A stretch of 64,000 nt of DNA from Sphaerolaimus hirsutus (GCA_964036195.1 OZ038453.1:5223469-5287468), one strand, 5' to 3'. Shown: positions 24,608-35,110, counted from the first letter of the stretch. The notes: generated from the letters alone by a model not told the origin. Made by a program: numbers and translations.

Positions 24608-27600
24608 ATGGAGGAACGCTTACGCACTCAGCGAGGCGCCCAAGCCGCCGCAGCTATGCCTGTGAGCAACGTAGATGAGTCCGACACAACTCATCCGTTG
24701 ACTCAACATAGCCGGGCGTTGACTGGAGTGCGCAACGGAGTGCTACGTTTCACATCCAAACCGATTCCTAAAATCGTCAAGGACAAGTCACAACCCGCCG
24801 CCGTGAACTTGCGCGCGGCGGAGGAAGTATTAGAATTACTTCAAGCCTACGGCTACCAAGCTGAGCTGAAACGCTCGGACCTGTCTCAGGCAATGGACAA
24901 ATTCACATCTATTGTCCAAGATCACATCACAAGCCTAGACAGAGATCAAGACGGAGTGGCCGAAGAAATAAAGAGCGCCAACGCGAAATTAGAGCGCGCG
25001 CTCTACTCGGGCTCGAACAACGCGATGATGCTCATGGATGAGCTGGAATCGAGGATGGCGACCGCCCAAGCGCAAATCAAATCCGCGGAAAGGTTGATAC
25101 TTTCCTTGAAAGGTCAGTCAAATGTTGATTTAACTACTCAACCCCCTTCACAACCCCCTTACAACAATGTCAATATGGGAAGTAGTTCTCAACCTTCACA
25201 ACCGGAAACTTTGTTAAAGTTACCTAAAATCGAGCTTGCTAAATATAACGGTGATCCGTTAGAATGGGCAGCTTGGTGGGAGATTTTTCGAGCTCAAATT
25301 CACGACCGAGCTAATTTGTCAAATGGTATGAAATATACATACCTCAAGCTCAGCCTTATCGGTCCAGCAGCAGAACTGCTGGCCGGATTAAAAGGTGATG
25401 GTCGAGATTACAACACAGCGGTCACCATGTTAAAATCAAACTTTGGTGAAATGCATCGGGTACAAGCCACCCTTTGGGATAAATTGTATTCACTTGAAAA
25501 ACCTTCGTCAAGAGGAGACTCCCTCACAAATTTCACACGAACCCTTTTGTCAACTCTCAATCAACTTAAAGAAAGGGGTGAAAGTGTCGATTCTGGTGCA
25601 GTGTTAAGAATAATTCGTGGTTATCTTCCCGATAATATTGTTCTTGCCGTCACAGAAGAACACCGGAATTCGATGCGCACTGCTGCAACCGACGACACAG
25701 AACTCACAGTCGTCAGGTTTGTTGATGCATTAACTACCATTGCTCGTGCTCGGTTAGATGCAATGAAAACTGAACAACAAAGTTCACAATCTTCAAATGT
25801 TGTTCAGAAATCACAAAATTCATCGTTGAAAAAGCCACAAAATGGAGGTGGTTGGCAACAGCAAAAGAAAAAAGGAAATAAATCACAAAATACCTTTTCA
25901 AAACAAAAACCTATTCACAATACGGTTGCTTTTGCTGGTACCAATGCTAATGTTGGTAAGCAACAAGGAAAAAATAAAAATTCCACTCAACCTCCCAGAA
26001 CTCCCGCTATCGGAGCGATTAGTCAAAAGCAGTCCTCACAACCTGCTGCTGACTATCGCAAGCCGAAATTCGAGTGCTTGTTCTGTGGCATCAAGGAGCA
26101 CTACACAACCGATTGCCCTCAATACGTCACACCGAGAGAGCGCACTGAGCGGTTGCAAGCTTTGGGCGATGTGTGCACGCGCTGCACACGCAGAGGCCAT
26201 CAAGCGTCACAGTGCACTCAACAACTGAGTTGCTACTATTGTCGCCAGATTGGTCAGCATCACGGGGCGTTCTGTCCTACCAGACAGGCACCCGCCAGGC
26301 GTCAGGTAAACAATTCACAAAATAAAACCTTTGTCAAAGCAACGAGCGCTAATTTTGTCAACGCTCAGGTAATCACAACGGGCGCGGCTTCGTCACATGC
26401 ACCGCCATCGTATCCGCCTTCACACACGGAACCGATGAGCGTGTGTGTCATCCCCCCGGACGAGAACGATTTCCGGTGGAGACAGCATACGCTGTATCAA
26501 TTGGATATGGACGGCCCGCTGGACATGGGCGAATGGCCGAAGCCCGCGAACGAGCTCCAGGCTAGAGCTCAAGAGGAAGCCCGCAAGTATCACAGCGAAA
26601 ATGAGCTGTGGACGACGCTCCGCGCCAGCCTCATCAAGGACGGCATGGACATGGAGACCGTCGAAGCCAAAATCCGCGGCTTCCAGCAGAAACGGTACGA
26701 GATGTACCCACACCTCAACCCGAACCAAATGTCATCATCGGTGCCACTTCAACCCAGTCACAGGCCCACGGTGGAAGTGCTGAGCGCACAAGCGGGTTAC
26801 GGTAACCCCAACACCGCTACCAGGCAGCAGGCCGAACAAGAATGTGAGTTCGATTTTGCACCTATTGTTCGTTTGCAAGTGGCCCAGGCTTCATTAATTA
26901 ATAAAGACGCTGAATTAAATCGAGTCACAGACCCTTTGTTAATATTCTTTGACACTGGATGCGAATATTCATACATTAAAGCATCCGTGGCAAATGAGTA
27001 TAACTTTGAAAACAAAGGAGATGTTGTTCTTCAAATGAACGTGTTTGCGACAAAAACGCCTGTCACAGTCAATACGTTTTTGGTCGAGGCTGTCATGCCT
27101 ATTTACAAACACGTCGACAATAAGGGCAATATGTTACAAATTCCGCTCACTTTACGTGCAGTGGATAATTTGGCAACATATGCATGCCCACCTCCTTTGT
27201 CACAAGATGACAAAACAGTCATTTATATTGTGTACGGTGAACACACACAAGAACAATTCGCAGAACCGCTTGAATTGACCGAAATGACTGATGAGTTTTG
27301 TCACAAACTATGTCAACCAGATGTAGTCATTGGTCAAGACTATTATTGGAAGTTCGACATTCGACCAACAGAAATCGAACTCCCATCTGGATTGATCATA
27401 GTCGAATCAATACTTGGATTGATGCTTGGCGGAAATGCGTCATCACAATCATTTGTCACAACACCCGACATTTCACCACATCAATTCATGGTTTCATGCA
27501 GTTCACATGCTTCATCAGCTGTTGCTGTTGGCCAAGAGACATTATTTCAGTTTCACAGTCTCGAGTCAATAGGTATCACAGATGATCCATTATCACATGA

Positions 27601-28735
27601 TGACGACATAGCTGAACAGTTAATTCTGGAATCAATTACTCTCGATCCAGAAACTGGTCGCTATAGCGTAGATTGGCCATTCAAATCAACAATTCAAGAA
27701 TTGCCAACCAACAATGCAGAAGCATTTCGCCGCTTTCTGTCACTGTTGAAACGGTTTCGAAAAGATCCCGATTTATTCGCTACATACGCGAAAGTCATCT
27801 CAGATCAACTTCACAAGGGTGTCATAGAACCCGTATATGGTTCACAAGATGGTTTGCAAGAACACATCCTACCTCACCAACCTGTCATCACACCTGGCAG
27901 ATCGACAACATGTCGAATAGTGTATGATGGTTCTGCAGGCAAGCCAAGTCTCAACAACTGCTTATTCCGAGGCCCAGTTCTCACACCACTGGCGCTCAGA
28001 TTAATGCTTCGCTTCAGAGCCGGAAAAGTGGTGTTATTAGCAGATATTGAGAAAGCATTTTTACAAATTGCTCTTCACCCAAAATCACGCGCTTTCACAA
28101 AATTTTACTGGCTGCGTGATGACACTATTCCGTCTCACAAAGACAATATTCAAATGATGCAATTCACAAGGGTGCTGTTTGGTCCCACATGCAGTCCATC
28201 CATTTTGTCAACTGTTATCAAATATCACCTAGAAGCGGAATTAGCTCACATGCATCCCGCTGAGACCCATGAACGATTGAAACTGGAGCTGTTGCTCAAC
28301 AGCATTTACGTTGATGATTTAGTTATCAGCGTAGATGATGACAAATATGCAATACAGCTCTATCGTTTAATTAAAGCTGTTTTTGCCAGAGCAAATTTCA
28401 ACATGCGCGAATGGATGACAAATTCGCCTATTGTTTCGGAGAAAATCAAACCTGATGACCTCAACCCGAAAAAGTCACAATATATCAAAGTAATGGGTCT
28501 CGTTTACGATCACATTGAAGACACCATTGTGGTGCCAGCTCCCAAGAAAGATTTCACGCTCATTGTCACAGCCACACGCCGCAATTTGAACAAATTGCTG
28601 GCTTCAACATACGATCCCATTGGCATCACAGCACCTGCGTTATTTCAGTTGAAATTTCGTGTGTCACAAATAATTCAAAGGTGCAATATCACAACTTGGG
28701 ATGAACTCATCGAAGACCCAGAGGCGGATGACTAA
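24608..28735 (+). CDS. BEL/Pao gag-protease-reverse transcriptase polyprotein (first part, stops at TAA)
   Basis: The 1,375-codon frame starts at an ATG. Residues 1-170 are a hydrophilic, coiled-coil-like N-terminus. From about 200 comes LPKIELAKYNGDPLEWAAWW, the hallmark of BEL gag (DUF1759). Zinc knuckles begin near residues 490, 523 and 542; the first two are CX2CX4HX4C and the third has one extra residue. An aspartic-protease motif FFDTGCEYSYI lies near residue 781. The reverse transcriptase follows, with LADIEKAFLQI near 1145 and the catalytic IYVDDLVIS near 1237. The frame ends at TAA 28733-28735, just after the RT, where BEL polyproteins normally continue. The sequence immediately downstream continues RNase H and integrase in the same frame, so this TAA looks like a single nonsense change or a readthrough stop. 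Confidence 0.93.
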   Translation: MEERLRTQRGAQAAAAMPVSNVDESDTTHPLTQHSRALTGVRNGVLRFTSKPIPKIVKDKSQPAAVNLRAAEEVLELLQAYGYQAELKRSDLSQAMDKFTSIVQDHITSLDRDQDGVAEEIKSANAKLERALYSGSNNAMMLMDELESRMATAQAQIKSAERLILSLKGQSNVDLTTQPPSQPPYNNVNMGSSSQPSQPETLLKLPKIELAKYNGDPLEWAAWWEIFRAQIHDRANLSNGMKYTYLKLSLIGPAAELLAGLKGDGRDYNTAVTMLKSNFGEMHRVQATLWDKLYSLEKPSSRGDSLTNFTRTLLSTLNQLKERGESVDSGAVLRIIRGYLPDNIVLAVTEEHRNSMRTAATDDTELTVVRFVDALTTIARARLDAMKTEQQSSQSSNVVQKSQNSSLKKPQNGGGWQQQKKKGNKSQNTFSKQKPIHNTVAFAGTNANVGKQQGKNKNSTQPPRTPAIGAISQKQSSQPAADYRKPKFECLFCGIKEHYTTDCPQYVTPRERTERLQALGDVCTRCTRRGHQASQCTQQLSCYYCRQIGQHHGAFCPTRQAPARRQVNNSQNKTFVKATSANFVNAQVITTGAASSHAPPSYPPSHTEPMSVCVIPPDENDFRWRQHTLYQLDMDGPLDMGEWPKPANELQARAQEEARKYHSENELWTTLRASLIKDGMDMETVEAKIRGFQQKRYEMYPHLNPNQMSSSVPLQPSHRPTVEVLSAQAGYGNPNTATRQQAEQECEFDFAPIVRLQVAQASLINKDAELNRVTDPLLIFFDTGCEYSYIKASVANEYNFENKGDVVLQMNVFATKTPVTVNTFLVEAVMPIYKHVDNKGNMLQIPLTLRAVDNLATYACPPPLSQDDKTVIYIVYGEHTQEQFAEPLELTEMTDEFCHKLCQPDVVIGQDYYWKFDIRPTEIELPSGLIIVESILGLMLGGNASSQSFVTTPDISPHQFMVSCSSHASSAVAVGQETLFQFHSLESIGITDDPLSHDDDIAEQLILESITLDPETGRYSVDWPFKSTIQELPTNNAEAFRRFLSLLKRFRKDPDLFATYAKVISDQLHKGVIEPVYGSQDGLQEHILPHQPVITPGRSTTCRIVYDGSAGKPSLNNCLFRGPVLTPLALRLMLRFRAGKVVLLADIEKAFLQIALHPKSRAFTKFYWLRDDTIPSHKDNIQMMQFTRVLFGPTCSPSILSTVIKYHLEAELAHMHPAETHERLKLELLLNSIYVDDLVISVDDDKYAIQLYRLIKAVFARANFNMREWMTNSPIVSEKIKPDDLNPKKSQYIKVMGLVYDHIEDTIVVPAPKKDFTLIVTATRRNLNKLLASTYDPIGITAPALFQLKFRVSQIIQRCNITTWDELIEDPEADD

Positions 28736-31700
28736 CTGGACGATTTAAAACGACATCTCTCGTCCATAAGTCAAATCAAATTCCCACGCTCATTTCATTC
28801 TTTTGGCATCGATGTCAAAGCCGAAACACGGCCATTAGAATTACATGTATTTTGTGATGCCTCAAAAGATGGATACGCCGTTTGCGCTTATTTGCGTCAA
28901 AAAGCGATTTCACCTGACGAATATGGCTATGAAGATGACCGATATTTTAGTGGTTTTCTCACAGCTCGCACAAAACTAGCCCCGCTTCCGTCAAAACAAG
29001 GTCAACCCCTCACAATCACACGCTTGGAATTGCTAGGTGTCACAATTGGTGCACAGCTCATCGATTATTTACATCATGAACTCGCTGAGCTGGGTGGATG
29101 GAAAATTCTCAGTAATTTCCTCTGGACCGATAGTACAGTTGTCATCGGCTGGCTATATACCGCAAAGCCGCTGGCTACTTTTGTCAACAATCGGGTCACC
29201 AAAATCCATTCACTAATGTCAAAACATTGCATTCAAATTTGCAAGGTTGCTACAAAAGACAATCCAGCTGACATTGCGTCACGGGGTTGTACTTTTGATC
29301 AACTAATGATTGAAACAATGTGGTTTACCGGACCCACATTTTTCGCTGAACCCCTCACATCAACCATGCTTGACATTTTGCAATATCAAGCGCAACCTGT
29401 CACCGAAGAGCTTGCGAAAGGCGACACTCACATCAGTCGACCTTTATATGCTGGAGCAGTAACTTCACAGCCTGTTTCACAGCCTGATTCACAACCAGCT
29501 AATGCTCTTGCACAGCAAGCGCCTGTCAATTTGGACCCCAATTTGTCACAAAATGTCACTCCTCAAAATCCGTTTGTCGAAAGTCGACAACGTCACATCC
29601 CTTCAAATCCATTCGAAATCGACATTCAACGATTTTCAACACTGTCAAAATTGTTGCGCACTGTCGTATATCTACTTTGTGTCAAAACATATTGGCTAAA
29701 TCGCTCCATGCATAAAGCTGCAAAACGCGAAAGCGAATATTTATCAAAACCCATCACACAAGCTGATTTAAACGAAGCATTTAGACATGTATTGCGCATT
29801 TCACAAGCAGAGGAATGTGCCGGTTGCATTTCACAAGCGCAACTTGGCAAACACCACATGCTCAAATGGGACGCGTGGAATAATTTATTATATTGTGTCA
29901 CGCGTGTGTCTCACAAAGAACACCGAAACCCTTCGTTGTTTTACTACCTGCCAAAGACCGGGTGGTTAACAACGCTAGTGGTTACTCATTTTCATGAGCT
30001 TGCTGGTCACAGTGGCATGCTTCACACTTTAGCAGATTTACGCGAACACTGCTGGTTGTCAAGTGCCAAGCAGGTAGTTGCAAAAATTCTACGAAAATGT
30101 GTCACATGCCGCAAAGCGGAAGGAGGTCCATTCACATTACCTGATTTTCACACATTACCTGTCACTCGAACTCAATCACAAATCAAGCCATTTCAACATA
30201 TTGGCATTGATTATATGGGACCGTTAGTTTATTCACAGAATGGTACCCGTCACAGTCAACACATTTTGCTGCTAACATGCTTCAGCACACGCGCCATTCA
30301 TTTAGAGTCAACTAATAGTGTCTCAACAGCTGACACAATTATGGCTCTAAATCGTTTTATTTCGCGCCGTGGCATGCCGGACACAATTTGGTCCGACAAT
30401 GCCCCCGCGTTTAAAAACTGTGTCAAATTACTGCCGGACGTAAAATGGCATTTTATCACAGCCAATAGTCCTTGGCAAGGCGGCGTGTACGAACGCATGG
30501 TTGGATTAGTCAAACGCTTGCTCAAAAAAGCATGCGGACGACGTTGTCTCACATGGCATGAATTTCTCACAGTCATGCTGGACGTCGAATTCTCCGTCAA
30601 TACGCGACCATTGTCATACTTGTCAAACACAGACATTGGTGCAGCGATACTGGGCCCAATACATTTTCTTTGGGGCACCCCACCACCATGTTACATGGAT
30701 GAAAAACGTGAGATGGAACTCGATTCCACCACGATTGAACCCATGCAAAAAATTCCGAAAGAGGAATGGGATAAGCTGACGGATGGATCTTTCAATCTCA
30801 CACCTTCACAAATTGGAAAGTCCTACACACTCACACCCCCACGTGTCAATGACGTCAACTGCATTGATGAAATTGCACTCAATTCTGTACCTGAAAAGGA
30901 CAGAGATGATATCACACTACTTTGGGACCAAATTCGTCACAATCGTGAAGTGCTTTGGTATGAGTGGTCACGTCAATACATTGACTTACTCAAAGATCGA
31001 GCTAAAAATCAACGATTGAAAAAAGGTACAATCAACGAAGCTCCCAAACGTGGCCAAGTGGTGTTAATCACAGATGATAAACAGCCACGCGGCATGTGGC
31101 AAATGGGCCGCGTTCACGAAATACATGTGTCAAGCGATGGCAAAATACGTGCAGTCACAGTATTGTCAAGCAACGGCCGTAGCACACGTAGATCTCCATC
31201 TAACCTAGTGCCTCTTGAAATCGACACAGAGGACGGTGTTGAATATAAAATCGACACTGAGGTAAAAGATGATGATAATTCACAACCTTCACCTGATAAG
31301 AGTGATGATTCACAAACAGATCAATCACATCAACAATCACAATCTTCACAACAAGATGCAAGACGCGCAAACCCACGTCGAACATGTCGCTACACTGGCA
31401 CATATTCGTTCTGGGGAAACGTGTCGCATTTAATGGCGCTCACGTTGCTAATACAATCAAAATTAGCCAACGCGCTCACATGGACAGATCAATATCACAA
31501 AACTTTCAATCTGTGCCATAAAACACGCACTGGTCACGCAATTCAACTTCCGGAAAAAGTAACATGTCACTTTCCTCAAGTTACAACCATAGAAGATATT
31601 GTGGTATCCATATGGACGTTGCGTGTTCAGCCGCAAACGACACCAATTTATAGATGCTTTCAACAAGAGCATACTATAGTCACGTATATGAGTCTGGTGG

Positions 31701-32164
31701 GCGGAAAAGCTATGCTGCCACCAGAAATCATTAAAAACCACAGAGTCACAACCTACGATTGCATGATCGCCTACCAAAATAAAACTTGGAAAGGCGAACC
31801 CTTAATAAAAATCGGTCATGCATTGTGGAGCACTAACAAATCACTTCACATCGATTATTGTTACTTTTGTCACAATCTGAGTAACACAGTAATGAACTTT
31901 CACATAGAGGAAGGTGTGGTCGCAAGTCTTGACGGAAAGAAAATTGTTTCTGAAATTCAAGATCTGTCACATTGCAACCCACAAGCCGGCTATTGTTATG
32001 ACAGCGACAATGGCGTCTCTTTATGGAATGCTACTGCCTTTAACAAGCAGTGTGCATTCCAAGAGATTGGTCAATTCGATGCGCAATATTCACAAAATCA
32101 TTACAGTGGAAAAATTGCAAGCTGCATTTTCTGTCACATGGAGATCACAACAATTTCCAAATAA
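28736..32164 (+). CDS. BEL/Pao RNase H-integrase, continuing into env-like sequence
   Basis: This is the same reading frame as the upstream gag-RT, separated only by one TAA. LHVFCDASKDGYAVCAYLR at about 28840 is the RNase H start. The integrase has an HHCC zinc-binding region at about 29989-30110 (HELAGHSG ... CVTC) and catalytic residues D at 30209 (GIDYMG), D at 30395 (SDNAPAF) and E at 30491 (GGVYERMV), with 31 residues between the second D and E. A post-integrase domain with GQVVLITDDKQPRGMW near 31046 resembles the DUF5641 C-terminal module of BEL integrases. A Ser/Gln/Asp-rich linker follows (about 31260-31380), then env-like sequence. There is no ATG at the start, so expression depends on the upstream frame. 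Confidence 0.9.
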   Translation: MDDLKRHLSSISQIKFPRSFHSFGIDVKAETRPLELHVFCDASKDGYAVCAYLRQKAISPDEYGYEDDRYFSGFLTARTKLAPLPSKQGQPLTITRLELLGVTIGAQLIDYLHHELAELGGWKILSNFLWTDSTVVIGWLYTAKPLATFVNNRVTKIHSLMSKHCIQICKVATKDNPADIASRGCTFDQLMIETMWFTGPTFFAEPLTSTMLDILQYQAQPVTEELAKGDTHISRPLYAGAVTSQPVSQPDSQPANALAQQAPVNLDPNLSQNVTPQNPFVESRQRHIPSNPFEIDIQRFSTLSKLLRTVVYLLCVKTYWLNRSMHKAAKRESEYLSKPITQADLNEAFRHVLRISQAEECAGCISQAQLGKHHMLKWDAWNNLLYCVTRVSHKEHRNPSLFYYLPKTGWLTTLVVTHFHELAGHSGMLHTLADLREHCWLSSAKQVVAKILRKCVTCRKAEGGPFTLPDFHTLPVTRTQSQIKPFQHIGIDYMGPLVYSQNGTRHSQHILLLTCFSTRAIHLESTNSVSTADTIMALNRFISRRGMPDTIWSDNAPAFKNCVKLLPDVKWHFITANSPWQGGVYERMVGLVKRLLKKACGRRCLTWHEFLTVMLDVEFSVNTRPLSYLSNTDIGAAILGPIHFLWGTPPPCYMDEKREMELDSTTIEPMQKIPKEEWDKLTDGSFNLTPSQIGKSYTLTPPRVNDVNCIDEIALNSVPEKDRDDITLLWDQIRHNREVLWYEWSRQYIDLLKDRAKNQRLKKGTINEAPKRGQVVLITDDKQPRGMWQMGRVHEIHVSSDGKIRAVTVLSSNGRSTRRSPSNLVPLEIDTEDGVEYKIDTEVKDDDNSQPSPDKSDDSQTDQSHQQSQSSQQDARRANPRRTCRYTGTYSFWGNVSHLMALTLLIQSKLANALTWTDQYHKTFNLCHKTRTGHAIQLPEKVTCHFPQVTTIEDIVVSIWTLRVQPQTTPIYRCFQQEHTIVTYMSLVGGKAMLPPEIIKNHRVTTYDCMIAYQNKTWKGEPLIKIGHALWSTNKSLHIDYCYFCHNLSNTVMNFHIEEGVVASLDGKKIVSEIQDLSHCNPQAGYCYDSDNGVSLWNATAFNKQCAFQEIGQFDAQYSQNHYSGKIASCIFCHMEITTISK

Positions 32165-34322
32165 TGCAGAATGTGTGCCAAAAGACGCAAAATATATTGA
32201 CCAGGGCTCGGCATTCATTCAATTTCTTCGATATCAACTTAAGAAATTGAAAAAACCTGAAACCGAAAAAGCTCCTCTTCATTTCAAACTCGCACCAAAT
32301 CTTGATGTTGGTGTGTTTCACTTGCTCACAGCCCGTCAACAATACGAAGTTGACAAAATTGCACATCTAGAACAAAAACAATTTGGATCTATCTGGCAAC
32401 AATTATGTCACATCCGTCAGACTCAGCTAGATATAATTCATGCAATTGTCACATTCAATCCCACGCTTGGCTTGCGAGCATTGCTAGGACGTCAAAATCT
32501 CTATGCTGAATGGCATGGAGATATATTAATGTTCTGGGATTGTAAACCAGTCACCGCAGAAATTATTTATTTTCAACATGAATATAACAATACATGTTAT
32601 AAATTTCTCCCGGTAAAAGTCACAAATCACCCACATATTATGTTCGTTGCTCCTGGTACCAATGATCTGATCACACATTCACCAATAGATCATTGTCTCA
32701 TGAAAGATCACAAATATTATCAATTAAATGATAATTCATGGGCCAACGAAAACGGACCAACGAATTTGCACGTCACAAAACTCCCAATCGAATTAATTTG
32801 GGCTGGCTCGTGGAAACCATTCACACTAAATGTTTCCGGGTCACCAGGTGTAAGCATGACTGACATTGCATTCAGTATCATGGCTGCACATCATCACTTT
32901 CAAAATTTGCAACGACTCGAACAACAAGTCACACGTTCAGTCGATTATATTACAACAAAATCCAACGATCCTAAAGCAGTGCAAGCATATATTGCTGGCA
33001 TTGGCCAAGGGGTTGGTGCATATTTTGAAGGTGTAGGAAAAGTATTGGGTCACATCATTCACGGTAGCGTCACAGGTGGTGCGTCTGCATTAGACACGTT
33101 ACTTACTGGGCCACTTCAAACAGCTGTGAACATCATACTCATTATTATCACAATTGCTTGTATTGGGTATATTGGTTATGTTTACATGCAGTGGCGGCTC
33201 GTAACCGGCAGGGGTATGCTGCCAGACATCAAGGGCTTTTTCCGAAGAAAGGGCAGAAGGGACAGAAACCCAACCAAATGGGAGACCCGTCCGTTCAGCA
33301 AGGAAAAATTGGTAAGCGACGGCGACGTAACCGCCAGAAGAAACCGGAAAGCGGCTTCGACAAACCCGCTTTGTCAAATCAATCCGTCACACAATCGTCA
33401 AGTTCGTCACAGTTACCTTCAAAGTTTGTCACACCCCTCAAACGAGTATCTCCATTCAAACGACTTTCAGGACGCTCGGTACAGCCTAGATCGGATCCCC
33501 CGGTCGGTTATAGTACCGAACGCGCTGAAGAAATCGAAATGGAGACGGGTGCGCGCCGGGTCACAAAACCTGCACCCCCCTGCGAGTCACAACCGCAGAG
33601 CTCGTTACCAAACGCCAGACTCACAGTCACCGAGCCTGTCACAACGGAAGTCACAATGGAAGATGCGATCCCTGAACGCGAGCCCTTGCAAAAGCGACTC
33701 AAGAGATTCGCTGGAGTCGCAGGGCTCCCAGGTGAGCAGCAATCGTCACACCAGACATTTTCCTTTATACCCCAAACTTTTCACAAATTCAATAACATCA
33801 ATAAAAAACTGGTCAAATCAAAAGTTAAACGATCTAAAAAGATCCGTGACCTTCCTCAAACAAACACCTTCACAGTCCGACATAGAGCTCGGAGAGATGG
33901 AAGAAAGTCACGATCAAGAACTAGATCCCCCACCGTACCATTTGACCAATTCAACTCAATCACTTCACAATGTACTACCTCATTCACAACCTCCCATGTC
34001 CCCTTGCTATCAAGCCAACCGCTTGCAGCATCGGAGCAATGGCAGCCCACCGAGCCGTCGAAGGCGGTCGTCGACGAGACCGACACGCTCCGACAAGCCT
34101 TCGAGAGGCTCGCCAAGGAATCTGAGAAGCTCCCCAACTGGCCGGGCAGACCAGCGGGGGCCCCAGAAGACCAGGCGCCCGGACACGGGGAAGGCAGCCA
34201 GCCTGAGGAGGATGCCGTCGAACCCATGGACGAGCATCATGAGGAGGGCCGGGAAAATGCCGGCGTCGAAGACGCCGACGATCTGCTACCACAGGAGTGA
34301 TGAGAGTATCACAGGCGTTTGA
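31433..34322 (+). pseudogene. env-like glycoprotein region, frame broken
   Basis: An ATG at 31433 opens a short hydrophobic, signal-peptide-like stretch (MALTLLIQSKLANALTW) in the pol frame, followed by a Cys-rich, N-glycosylation-site-bearing ectodomain. That frame closes at 32164. The remaining ectodomain continues in another frame, open from 31914 to 34322, so a single indel somewhere in 31914-32164 explains the break; an A5 run at 32110-32114 is one candidate. Downstream are a Gly-rich segment, a strongly hydrophobic membrane anchor at about 33121-33190 (IILIIITIACIGYIGYVYM) and a long basic tail of about 370 residues with a PPPY motif near 33930. Env-like third genes are known in some BEL/Pao elements. 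No homology to a specific viral envelope family is claimed. Confidence 0.7.
33158..34300 (+). CDS. Overlapping frame across the env-like tail
   Basis: A 380-codon frame overlaps the env-like tail almost completely in a different register. The product would be hydrophilic: basic near the N-terminus (KRRRRNRQKK), Ser/Pro-rich in the middle, and ending in an amphipathic stretch LRQAFERLAKESEKLPNW and an acidic tail. The open start is not clearly a real initiation site; an acceptor splice or reinitiation would be needed. The overlapped tail frame also looks protein-like, so both could be coding. Chance openness is possible because the last 300 bp are GC-rich and also open on the minus strand. Confidence 0.35.
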   Translation: MYWVYWLCLHAVAARNRQGYAARHQGLFPKKGQKGQKPNQMGDPSVQQGKIGKRRRRNRQKKPESGFDKPALSNQSVTQSSSSSQLPSKFVTPLKRVSPFKRLSGRSVQPRSDPPVGYSTERAEEIEMETGARRVTKPAPPCESQPQSSLPNARLTVTEPVTTEVTMEDAIPEREPLQKRLKRFAGVAGLPGEQQSSHQTFSFIPQTFHKFNNINKKLVKSKVKRSKKIRDLPQTNTFTVRHRARRDGRKSRSRTRSPTVPFDQFNSITSQCTTSFTTSHVPLLSSQPLAASEQWQPTEPSKAVVDETDTLRQAFERLAKESEKLPNWPGRPAGAPEDQAPGHGEGSQPEEDAVEPMDEHHEEGRENAGVEDADDLLPQE

Positions 34323-34399
34323 TTTTGATTCACATCAATTTGCCAAGATTGGCTGAGATAAAATTAAATTAAATTTAATTTTTATTCTAGTTTCGGGAG

Positions 34400-34878
34400 T
34401 GTGTAACATTATCGTAAAATGTAAAATCTATAATATTTAAGTTGACGTTCTTATGTTCGCTTTTATATTTAATTAATTCAATTTATTACGATTCCATTTT
34501 TATTCACATTCCATTTCTTAACATCTTCACATTCGTCATTTAATATCTCAAGCACGTTGTTTACAACGTGCGCTTCACATCGCTCACATATTTAGATCTT
34601 AGTCATTGCTCACATTCCGCCACATTTCCTTGACAAGCAGCACGCATATACGCCGTCATGTTTATGTTAAGCGGCGGGCCCACCCCGAGTGGGGGGCCGG
34701 GCCCGCGCGCCATTTCAAATGCTGTTTGGCTTGGCTCACATTTTCACTATCTTGTCAGTTTAGCTCGCTTTTCATCGGAGAAGCGAGCAGGCAAGAATTG
34801 AACTTTCACAATTGGAAATGTTGGGTAAAAATCGGTGATTAGAGCCGACCGATTGGCGCCAAACCAATCGCCATCGGT
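34400..34878 (+). repeat. 3' LTR, first 479 bp before the assembly gap
   Basis: It begins TGTGTAACATTATCG like the 5' LTR and differs from it at six positions by eye. It is preceded by TTTCGGGAG, the only purine-rich stretch available as a plus-strand primer. The rest lies in the gap. Confidence 0.92.
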
Positions 34879-35078
34879 NNNNNNNNNNNNNNNNNNNNNN
34901 NNNNNNNNNNNNNNNNNNNNNNNNNNNNNNNNNNNNNNNNNNNNNNNNNNNNNNNNNNNNNNNNNNNNNNNNNNNNNNNNNNNNNNNNNNNNNNNNNNNN
35001 NNNNNNNNNNNNNNNNNNNNNNNNNNNNNNNNNNNNNNNNNNNNNNNNNNNNNNNNNNNNNNNNNNNNNNNNNNNNNN
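34879..35078. other. Assembly gap of 200 N
   Basis: Exactly 200 undetermined bases. Because the remaining LTR alone needs about 620 bp, the real distance is probably longer than 200 bp. The right target duplication and satellite flank are hidden here. Confidence 0.99.
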
Positions 35079-35110
35079 AGTTCACTTCTGCTAAATTCTT
35101 ATTGTTGTTA

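Larger units (their letters stand above)
23228..34878 (+). mobile_element. BEL/Pao LTR retrotransposon with env-like region, 3' LTR cut by assembly gap
   Basis: Order: 5' LTR (23228-24330), primer-binding site (24331 on), gag-pol frame from ATG 24608, env-like region to 34322, 3' LTR from 34400 into the gap. The domain order gag, protease, RT, RNase H, integrase in one frame is typical of BEL/Pao. Six substitutions separate the two LTRs over the 479 bp available, so the insertion is fairly recent. A stop at 28733 and a frameshift near 31914-32164 make this copy defective as sequenced. It is inserted in satellite DNA. The right target duplication cannot be checked because of the gap. Confidence 0.93.

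Noticed and set aside
33856-34292. Minus-strand frames over the env-like tail
   Set aside because: GC-rich DNA gives open frames on both strands; their composition is low-complexity and no minus-strand gene context exists.
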